From Gammaproteobacteria bacterium (lineage in GTDB: Bacteria > Pseudomonadota > Gammaproteobacteria > Arenicellales > Poriferihabitantaceae): a stretch of DNA of 9,450 bases. Below, piece by piece: positions 1-5,855 of the stretch (position 1 is the stretch's first letter; every line of letters starts with the position of its first letter). A program made the translations under genes and the position numbers. The notes under the pieces were generated by a model that saw only the letters and a program-made list of their open reading frames with translations, made no database searches and was not told the DNA's origin. The stretch spans positions 1 to 9,450 of the forward strand of contig JAHRAW010000030.1 of assembly GCA_020027415.1 (NCBI GenBank). The letters run 5' to 3'.

Positions 1-550
1 CATTTTCTGCGACCGCGTTGATTCGCCCAATTTGGAATCGCCGCTTTGGTGCCGCGGATGTCGTCCACGATATAAGTTTGAATCGCGCCGTCTTGTTTGT
101 GCTTGACCACGATATTTTGTTCGGCAAAGCCGCATAGCAAGTTACAAGCGATGATGGTTTCATGCATAAAATCCAGTGCTTGCAAAATTTCATCAAGGCG
201 TGAATGCTCGCGGCGTTGGTGTTGGTATGCGCGCAACTGGCGGCTAATCCGCCCGTCCGCATTGCGAATCAAACGAAATACATGCGCCGGCAATGTGTTG
301 CCTTCGTGCCTGATGGATATTTGTTCGTAGTATTGCGCAACCGCCAAGACCGAACGGCGGTTTTGTTTTTTCTCATAATATTTGCCTCCTGCATTACACA
401 TTTTAATCGGCGTTGCAGCGAAATTCCCGTGGGGGCAAAATCGGTGCGCACCACCTTAATACATTTCTGCGGATCATGGGGATGCACATAAACATTGCGC
501 GTGCGTCCGCCGCCAACATAGCCGCGCATCAATTGTTGCGTGCTTAGCAT
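1..550 (-). pseudogene. YrbL-family (PhoP regulatory network) gene, frameshifted and cut by the window edge
   Basis: The N-terminal part reads MLSTQQLMRGYVGGGRTRN, then VYVHPHDPQKCIKVV. This matches the start of E. coli YrbL (RHRKCYAHPEDAQRCIKIV). In that frame a stop follows at 269-271. The homology continues in the -1 frame from about 382: YYEKKQNRRS, AQYYEQISI, RLIRNADG, LQALDFMHE, EQNIVVKH and VDDIRGTKAAIPNWA, which parallels DNIGESTLIPLATW near the YrbL C-terminus. That frame stays open to position 1. Restoring one T near 380 would give QEAN-YYEKK, as expected for the family. E. coli yrbL responds to PhoPQ and its biochemical role is unclear. The EQNIV and DDIRG stretches look like degenerate kinase catalytic-loop and DFG regions (my inference). 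The chosen ATG at 550 overlaps the upstream methyltransferase stop (ATGCTAA), which suggests translational coupling; an in-frame ATG at 571 is less likely. It could be a pseudogene, a sequencing error or a recoded gene. Confidence 0.75.
365..371 (-). other. Candidate -1 slippery heptamer A AAA AAC inside the YrbL-family gene
   Basis: On the minus strand the bases AAAAAAC lie in the zero frame as A|AAA|AAC (agA AAA AAC). This is the X XXY YYZ register needed for simultaneous -1 slippage. A -1 slip here would enter exactly the frame that carries the rest of the YrbL homology. Against this, the best protein match already switches frame about ten bases upstream, at the TAT TAT codons. A simple one-base deletion in an AT-rich run therefore explains the data as well or better. 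I did not find a convincing downstream stem-loop. Confidence 0.25.
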
Positions 551-1209
551 CCGTTGCGAATGCCAACCCAAAGCGGGCGAGTGCCGAGCGCGCGTTGTTT
601 TTGAATCGTAAAATAGCGCGACGCTGCGCGCCGAATCGCTTGCGGGTTGTAGTCAGCGAGTGCGGCCGGGGTTGCTCGTGCTCCGCTCGGAAGTCTTTTT
701 GGGTCTTCGCAGTTGCTGAATATTAATCGCCCGCCGCTGGTGATGACGGAATGCAATAATTTAAACAACGCATCGTGATCTTGCGCGCATGCTTCGGCGC
801 GCCCGCTGCCAAAGTATAGGTAGTGATAAGTGTTGATGACTTGGACAACATCAAAAGCGCCTCCCTCGCTCGCCAATTCGGTCAGCGTTTTATACGCGAA
901 ACGAATATTGGGCAACCCAAAATATTCCGCCACCGCGCGGCTGGCGGTTAAATCGGCTTCATCCACGTCTATGCCCAGCGTGTCCGCGCCACGCAATGCC
1001 GCTTGGATGCAGAAATAACCTTTACAACTGCCGATGTCGCAAAACGAATTGAGTTGCCGCGGATAAAGCGCGGATATTCTCTTATAGCGGCGTTTCAACC
1101 GCCAACTCGGCTTCAGCTTTCCGCGCATCACCCGATAGTTGTGATTGCGCGGATATGCGTCCGCCAAGTGCGAAATGACGGCGGCGCTTAATTCCGCAGA
1201 ATTGGGCAT
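544..1209 (-). CDS. Class I SAM-dependent methyltransferase, substrate unknown
   Basis: This encodes about 221 residues with a Rossmann-type methyltransferase core. Motif I is FCDIGSCKGYF (about residues 56-66, a D-x-G-x-x-x-G loop). The acidic end of strand 2 is LGIDVDEAD (about 78-86), followed by FDVVQVINTYHY (about 119-130, motif II/post-I region) and GGRLIFSNCEDP (about 149-160). The N-terminal part is basic (KLKPSWRLKRRYKR). No substrate-specific signature is recognisable; it could act on a small molecule, lipid or sugar, or on RNA. It lies 25 bases after the ilvD stop and overlaps the YrbL-family start by seven bases, so co-transcription is likely. I chose ATG 1209. An in-frame TTG at 1251 would add 14 residues (RKKTKSTLKPKLN) and overlap ilvD. 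Neither start has a clear Shine-Dalgarno sequence. Confidence 0.8.
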   Translation of the reverse strand: MPNSAELSAAVISHLADAYPRNHNYRVMRGKLKPSWRLKRRYKRISALYPRQLNSFCDIGSCKGYFCIQAALRGADTLGIDVDEADLTASRAVAEYFGLPNIRFAYKTLTELASEGGAFDVVQVINTYHYLYFGSGRAEACAQDHDALFKLLHSVITSGGRLIFSNCEDPKRLPSGARATPAALADYNPQAIRRAASRYFTIQKQRALGTRPLWVGIRNGC

Positions 1210-1234
1210 GTTCAGTTTCGGTTTAAGGGTGGAT

Positions 1235-3052
1235 TTAGTTTTCTTGCGCAAAATCCGTCACCGCCCCCAACGAAGCCGAGCTAACCAACCGTGCATATTT
1301 GGCAAGCACGCCGCGTTTGTATTTCACTTTCGGGGCTTTCCACGCGCGCGCGCGGGTGCGCAATTCCGCCGCGCTGAGATGCACATTAACTTCGCGTTTG
1401 TCGGCGTCAATGGTGATGGTGTCGCCGTTTTTCAGCAACGCCAGCGGTCCGCCAAGCGCCGCTTCCGGGGTGACATGCCCGACCACAAAGCCATGCGAAC
1501 CGCCGGAAAAACGCCCATCGGTGAGAAACGCCACCTCTTTGCCCAACCCTCGCCCCATAATGGCGGCGGTCGGCGACAACATCTCGCGCATGCCGGGACC
1601 GCCCTTTGGTCCTTCGTACCGCACCACCACCACATCGCCGCTGCGCACCGCGCCATCTAAAATTTTCTGCAGGGCTTGTTCCTCAGAAGCAAACACCCTG
1701 GCTTTGCCGACAAATTTACTGCCTTCCTTGCCGGAAATTTTCGCCACCGCGCCTTCGGGGGCGAGGTTGCCGTATAAAATCACCAAGTGACTGCTGCTTT
1801 TAATCGGCTGGTTTAAGGGACGCACGATGCGCTGGCTTTTCGGATACGGCTTCACGCGAGATAAATTTTGCGCCACCGTTTTGCCGGTCACGGTCAGGCA
1901 ATCGCCGTGCAACAAACCGGCTTCCAACAGCATTTTCATCAGCGGTTGCAGCCCACCGATTTCAATCAATTCGGACATGGTCGCCGCGCCGCTGGGGCGC
2001 AAATCGGCGAGCACCGGCGTGCGCTTGCCGATGCGGGTGAAATCGCTCAGTTTGAGCTTGACGCCGCTTGCCGACGCCATCGCCAATAAATGCAGCACCG
2101 CATTGGTGGAGCCGCCGAGCGCGATGACCACGGTGAGCGCATTTTCAAACGCTTGCTTGGTCATAATGTCGCGCGGCTTGAGGTTCGCTTTGAGCAAGCG
2201 CATGGTGGCTTTGCCGGCGGCGAAGCAATCCGCGGATTTCTCGTCGGAGACCGCCGCTTGCGCCGAACTATTGGGCAAACTCATGCCCAACGCCTCAATC
2301 GCCGAAGCCATGTTGTTGGCGGTATACATGCCGCCACAGGAGCCCGGCCCCGGAATCGCCGCGCGCTCAATCGCGGTAACTTGTTGTTGGCTGAGATGCT
2401 TGCGCGCGTGCGCGCCGACCGCTTCAAACACCGTGATGATGTCAATGTTTTTGCCGTTGTGGCGACCCGGCAGGATGGTGCCGCCATACACAAAAACCGC
2501 CGGGCGGTTGAGCCGCGCGATGCCCATGATGCACGCCGGCATGTTTTTATCGCAGCCGCCAATTGCCACCAGCGCGTCAAAACCTTGACAGGCGGACACC
2601 GCTTCAATGGAATCAGCGATCACTTCGCGGGAGACCAGCGAATATTTCATGCCTTCGGTGCCCATTGAAATTCCATCGGAAACGGTGATGGTGTTGAACA
2701 CCACCGCTTTGCCGTGGGCGGCGTTGGCGCCGGCGGCGGCTTGGTGCGCGAGGCGGTCAATGTGCATATTGCACGGCGTAACTTGGCTCCAAGTGGAAGC
2801 GATGCCGATTTGCGGTTTGTTGAAATCGTCGTCGGCGAAGCCCACCGCGCGCAACATGGAGCGGCTGGGGGCGCGCGCCACCCCATCCACCACCGGCGCC
2901 GAGAAATTCCGCATGGCAGGCTTGGATTGGGCACGAATCGCCGGGCGGCGGGCGGATTTTGGGGCGGATATGGGCTGTTTGGGCATGAGGGCGAGCTTTT
3001 TGGTGGAAAGGAGAGGTAATTTAACTTGAATTTTCGCCTTCAATTTTTGCAT
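1235..3052 (-). CDS. ilvD: Dihydroxy-acid dehydratase (IlvD)
   Basis: IlvD dehydrates 2,3-dihydroxy-isovalerate and 2,3-dihydroxy-3-methylvalerate to the 2-keto acid precursors of valine/leucine and isoleucine, in the cytoplasm, using an Fe-S cluster. The family signature is complete. The cluster cysteines are C94 (VTPCNMH), C167 (GGCDKNMP) and C239 (GPGSCGGMYTANNM). The metal-ligand lysine is K136 (GTEGMKYS), followed by GGSTNAVLHLLA, YEGPKGGPGMREM and the catalytic serine S516 in DGRFSGGSHG. From M47 the protein is 559 residues, the usual size of the shorter IlvD type. The 46 residues before it (Lys/Arg/Ala/Pro-rich) are an extension with no family counterpart. Possible starts are ATG 3052, 2986 or 2914; none has a strong Shine-Dalgarno sequence, and I keep the longest. 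Downstream, a methyltransferase and a YrbL-family gene follow closely on the same strand. No other ilv gene is present in the window. Confidence 0.96.
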   Translation of the reverse strand: MQKLKAKIQVKLPLLSTKKLALMPKQPISAPKSARRPAIRAQSKPAMRNFSAPVVDGVARAPSRSMLRAVGFADDDFNKPQIGIASTWSQVTPCNMHIDRLAHQAAAGANAAHGKAVVFNTITVSDGISMGTEGMKYSLVSREVIADSIEAVSACQGFDALVAIGGCDKNMPACIMGIARLNRPAVFVYGGTILPGRHNGKNIDIITVFEAVGAHARKHLSQQQVTAIERAAIPGPGSCGGMYTANNMASAIEALGMSLPNSSAQAAVSDEKSADCFAAGKATMRLLKANLKPRDIMTKQAFENALTVVIALGGSTNAVLHLLAMASASGVKLKLSDFTRIGKRTPVLADLRPSGAATMSELIEIGGLQPLMKMLLEAGLLHGDCLTVTGKTVAQNLSRVKPYPKSQRIVRPLNQPIKSSSHLVILYGNLAPEGAVAKISGKEGSKFVGKARVFASEEQALQKILDGAVRSGDVVVVRYEGPKGGPGMREMLSPTAAIMGRGLGKEVAFLTDGRFSGGSHGFVVGHVTPEAALGGPLALLKNGDTITIDADKREVNVHLSAAELRTRARAWKAPKVKYKRGVLAKYARLVSSASLGAVTDFAQEN

Positions 3053-3150
3053 GTAGACGACCTAATCATGCATAATCAAGGTAGCGGCGCGCGGCAGAGC
3101 CAAATTTACAAGCCTTCATGCCCTGCTGGACGCGCTATCATGAGCACCCA

Positions 3151-3160
3151 TTGTATACCA
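3151..3160 (+). promoter_or_regulatory. Candidate GntR/FadR-type operator upstream of the permease
   Basis: TTGTATACCA is a near-perfect palindrome around GTATAC, with one mismatch from TTGTATACAA. It sits 22 bases before the permease ATG and just upstream of its ribosome binding site. T-N-GTATAC-N-A is a known operator style for FadR-subfamily GntR regulators, which often control catabolic transporters. No regulator gene is in the window, so the assignment is inference. The site is also in the shared divergent region and could affect ilvD. Confidence 0.35.
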
Positions 3161-3167
3161 TAATATC

Positions 3168-3173
3168 GGAGGA
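3168..3173 (+). promoter_or_regulatory. Strong Shine-Dalgarno sequence of the permease gene
   Basis: GGAGGA lies eight bases before the ATG at 3182. It is the strongest ribosome binding site in the window and fixes the start of the permease. Confidence 0.8.
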
Positions 3174-3181
3174 TATCTGCT

Positions 3182-4615
3182 ATGACTGATATTGCCAATC
3201 AAGACCCACGATTGTATAACAGTGATCTCGCGCCCACCCCAGCCAGTAAAAAGACTTGGGGTTGGTTTGAGATTTTTAATGTGTGGGCGAACGATGTGCA
3301 GAGTTTGTTCGGCTACACCTTAGCCGCCTCGTTGTTTCTCACCTACGGGCTAAACGGATGGGCGGTGTTCGCCGCCATCATTCTCGCCGGGGTTTTCATC
3401 ATGTGGTTGGTGAACCTATCGGGAAGCCCCAGCGTTCGGCACGGCATACCCTACCCGGTGTTCGCGCGCGCCAGCATGGGCGTCATCGGCGCCAACTTTC
3501 CGGCGATGGTGCGCGGCATTGTGGCGATTTTCTGGTATGGCGCGCAAACCTATTTTGCGTCCATCGCCGTGTCGCTGTTGCTGCGCTCGCTGTTCGGAAT
3601 GTCCGGAGCGGAAGTGGCGTTGTCGCTCAGTGCCGCCGATTGGATTTCGTTGCTGTTAGTGGCGGGCTTCCAAGTGTGGCTGTTCTGGCGGGGCATTGAC
3701 CCAATCCGCAAATTCCTCAATTTCGCAGGTCCGGCGGTGTATGTGGTGATGGTCGCGCTGATGATCATCATCTGGGTGAAAGCCGGCGGCGGTTTGTTGG
3801 CGGCGGCGGGCGACATTTTCCGCGGCACCGGCAGTTACTCAGGCGGGTCAATCGCCGCCTTCATCGCCATTTTTGGCACTATGGTCGCTTACTTCGCCGC
3901 CGTAGTCATCAACTTCGGCGACTTCTCTCGCTTCGTCAAAGACGAGTCGGAGATGAAAAAGGGCAACCTGCTTGGGCTGGTCGGAAACATCATCGTATTT
4001 TCCTTCATCGCCCTCGTGATCACCAGCGGTACCGTGGTGGTATTCGGCGAAACCCTGACCAACCCGACCGATATGGTGGAAAAAGTGGACAACCTATTCT
4101 TGACCATCGTGGCGGCGTTTGCGTTCTTCACCGCCACCGTCGGCATCAACATGGTTGCCAACTTCATTCCGCCGGCGTACGACCTCGCCAACCTGGTGCC
4201 AAGCAAGATCAATTTCCGGGTCGGCGGATTAATCACCGCCATCGCCGGCTTCATCCTCGCCATTTTGTGGGTGTCGGTGATCAGCAACCTCGGCATCTTC
4301 CCGTTCGTCAATACTTTGGGCGCGATTTTGGCGCCGGTCTACGGCATTATGATCGTGGATTACTACCTGATCAAAAAACAGCAACTGGATATCCAGCAAC
4401 TGTTTTCCACTGATCCGGGTGGCAAGTATTACTACAACCGCGGCTGGAATGTGCGCGCCTTGATTGCGTTTGCCATTGCCGCGATTTTCGCCATCGCCAC
4501 GGTGTGGATGCCGCAAGTCAGTCAGGTATTGGGCGAAGGTAGCGGTGGCTACGGCTGGATCATCGGCGCCGCGTTAGGCGGCTTGTTGCACTACTTGATG
4601 TCCGCGAAGAAGTAG
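3182..4615 (+). CDS. NCS1-family nucleobase/hydantoin/allantoin-type cation symporter
   Basis: This is a 477-residue inner-membrane permease of the nucleobase:cation symporter-1 family, with about twelve hydrophobic segments. The family start appears as LYNSDLAPTP...KTWGWFEIFNVW. Alignment by eye to the hydantoin transporter Mhp1 places the sandwiching tryptophan and ligand glutamine at W118 and Q122 (IFWYGAQTYF). The second aromatic is at about F238 (Y237 adjacent), and the substrate Asn pair is at N323/N327 (GINMVANFIPPAYDLANL). NFGDFSRF (about 244-251) is typical of uracil/allantoin/cytosine-type members. The C-terminal half has APVYGIMIVDYYLIKKQQLD and YYYNRGWN, as in Mhp1-like proteins. 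The exact substrate (uracil, cytosine, hydantoin, allantoin or another heterocycle) cannot be told, and no catabolic gene adjoins it to help. It appears monocistronic: strong Shine-Dalgarno upstream, intrinsic terminator downstream, and divergent from ilvD with a GntR-like palindrome between. Confidence 0.92.
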   Translation: MTDIANQDPRLYNSDLAPTPASKKTWGWFEIFNVWANDVQSLFGYTLAASLFLTYGLNGWAVFAAIILAGVFIMWLVNLSGSPSVRHGIPYPVFARASMGVIGANFPAMVRGIVAIFWYGAQTYFASIAVSLLLRSLFGMSGAEVALSLSAADWISLLLVAGFQVWLFWRGIDPIRKFLNFAGPAVYVVMVALMIIIWVKAGGGLLAAAGDIFRGTGSYSGGSIAAFIAIFGTMVAYFAAVVINFGDFSRFVKDESEMKKGNLLGLVGNIIVFSFIALVITSGTVVVFGETLTNPTDMVEKVDNLFLTIVAAFAFFTATVGINMVANFIPPAYDLANLVPSKINFRVGGLITAIAGFILAILWVSVISNLGIFPFVNTLGAILAPVYGIMIVDYYLIKKQQLDIQQLFSTDPGGKYYYNRGWNVRALIAFAIAAIFAIATVWMPQVSQVLGEGSGGYGWIIGAALGGLLHYLMSAKK

Positions 4616-4644
4616 TCCGCGCCATCCGCAAAGCGGTAACATTG

Positions 4645-4682
4645 CCCGGCGCCAGTGTTATGCTGGCGCCGGGTTTTCTTTG
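4645..4682 (+). terminator. Intrinsic terminator of the permease gene
   Basis: Perfect 11-bp arms, CCCGGCGCCAG (4645-4655) and CTGGCGCCGGG (4663-4673), enclose a 7-base loop. A T-rich tail TTTTCTTT follows. It begins 29 bases after the permease stop and should isolate it from dapE. Confidence 0.92.
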
Positions 4683-4706
4683 CACCAATGGCTGATTTAT
4701 TTTAAT
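4679..4706 (+). promoter_or_regulatory. Candidate sigma-70-like promoter for dapE
   Basis: TTTGCA (4679-4684) and TTTAAT (4701-4706) match the -35 and -10 consensus at about 4/6 and 5/6, with a 16-base spacer. They lie immediately after the terminator. Transcription would start near 4713, only a few bases before the GTG at 4716, giving a nearly leaderless message. That fits the absence of a Shine-Dalgarno sequence there. The overlap with the terminator T-tract makes the -35 match less certain. Confidence 0.4.
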
Positions 4707-4715
4707 TTCCCTTCC

Positions 4716-5855
4716 GTGTCTCCCTCGCCCACCGTCGCCCTCGCGCAACAATTGATTCAACGACCATCGGTTACGCCGAGCGATGCCGGTTGTCAGGCGT
4801 TGATTCTCGCTCGGCTGGAGGCAATTGGCTTTGTCGGCGAATGGATGAATTGCGCCGAAGTGACCAACCTATGGGCGACGCGCGGAGCCCTTCAAGGAAA
4901 AACCGGACCCTTGCTCGCGTTCGCCGGGCATACCGATGTGGTGCCGCCGGGACCGCTTGGCGCATGGAAGTTTCCGCCCTTCGGCGGCGAAATCCGCGAT
5001 GGCATGTTGCACGGGCGCGGCGCCGCCGACATGAAAGGCAGCCTTGCCAGTTTCGTAACCGCTTGTGAGCGTTTCACCCAAAACCACCCCGCGCACCGCG
5101 GCGCGCTGGGCTTGTTAATCACCAGCGATGAAGAGGGCGTCGCCCAACACGGCACCCGCGAGGTGATGCGCGTATTAGCGAGTCGCAAGCAGCACATTGA
5201 TATGTGCATCGTCGGCGAGCCTTCCAGCGACCAACAAATAGGGGATACCATTAAGGTCGGGCGCCGCGGCTCGCTCAGTGCGACCCTGCGAATTAAGGGC
5301 AAGCAGGGACATATCGCCTATCCGTTGGACAACCCGCTGCATCGCGCGGTGCAAATCAGCGCCGAGTTGTTGGCGATGCAATGGGACGCCGGCACCGATA
5401 ACTTCCAGCCGACTTGTTTACAATTTTCCAATTTTCACGGCGGCACCGGGGCGGGCAATGTGATTCCCGGCGAAGTGGCGATACAATTTAACCTGCGCTA
5501 CTCACCGCAACTCACCGCGCAACAAATCCGCGAACGAATTGAGCAAGCCTTGGCGCGCCATCATCCCGCCTGCGAGATTGAATGGCGCCTGAGCGGCGCG
5601 CCGTTTGAGAGCGCGCCGGGCAAGTTGTTGGCGGCGGTGTCCGAATGCGTGCAAGCGATTACCGGACGCAAGCCGACGCGCTCCACCGCCGGCGGCACTT
5701 CAGATGGCCGCTTCATCGCCCCGCGCGGCGCCGAGGTGGTTGAACTGGGTCCGGTCAATGCCACCATCCATCAAATTGATGAACTGGTTGCCACCGCCGA
5801 CCTGGAGCGGTTGTCGCTGGTGTATGAAAGAATCTTGGAGAAAATTTTACTGTGA
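4716..5855 (+). CDS. dapE: Succinyl-diaminopimelate desuccinylase (DapE)
   Basis: DapE hydrolyses N-succinyl-LL-2,6-diaminopimelate to succinate and LL-diaminopimelate, for lysine and peptidoglycan cross-link synthesis. It is a cytoplasmic di-zinc M20 peptidase-family enzyme. From the GTG start it has 379 residues, the usual size (E. coli 375). It opens SPSPTVALAQQLIQRPSVTP-DAGCQAL, closely matching the E. coli N-terminus. Zinc ligands and catalytic residues are intact: H72 and D74 (FAGHTDVVPPG), D105 (GRGAADMKGS), E139/E140 (TSDEEG), E168 (VGEPS) and H352 (NATIHQID). GGTGAGNVIPGE and STAGGTSDGRF belong to the substrate-binding and dimer regions. An upstream in-frame TTG at 4680 lies in the terminator tail and is rejected. 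There is no Shine-Dalgarno sequence before GTG 4716. The stop overlaps the glnS start as GTGA, so the two are translationally coupled. Confidence 0.96.
   Translation: MSPSPTVALAQQLIQRPSVTPSDAGCQALILARLEAIGFVGEWMNCAEVTNLWATRGALQGKTGPLLAFAGHTDVVPPGPLGAWKFPPFGGEIRDGMLHGRGAADMKGSLASFVTACERFTQNHPAHRGALGLLITSDEEGVAQHGTREVMRVLASRKQHIDMCIVGEPSSDQQIGDTIKVGRRGSLSATLRIKGKQGHIAYPLDNPLHRAVQISAELLAMQWDAGTDNFQPTCLQFSNFHGGTGAGNVIPGEVAIQFNLRYSPQLTAQQIRERIEQALARHHPACEIEWRLSGAPFESAPGKLLAAVSECVQAITGRKPTRSTAGGTSDGRFIAPRGAEVVELGPVNATIHQIDELVATADLERLSLVYERILEKILL

Noticed and set aside
1145..1660. Plus-strand open frame of 171 codons across the methyltransferase/ilvD junction
   Set aside because: It is antisense to two well-supported genes, with no recognisable domain and an Arg/His-rich composition typical of shadow frames.
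1827..2588. Long plus-strand open frame opposite ilvD (253 codons)
   Set aside because: It is antisense to a certain ilvD, has no family resemblance, and is explained by the high GC content and codon pattern of ilvD.
3053..3181. Sigma-70 promoters for ilvD and the permease in the divergent region
   Set aside because: TTGTAA (minus strand) and TTTACA (plus strand) boxes are visible, but none pairs with a good -10 box at 16-18 bases.
4688..4705. Five-codon ATG reading frame before dapE as a leader peptide
   Set aside because: It encodes M-A-D-L-F with no run of regulatory codons, no ribosome binding site and no attenuator-like hairpins.
4680..4715. Upstream TTG start for dapE
   Set aside because: It lies in the T-tract of the preceding terminator, and similarity to DapE begins only at GTG 4716.
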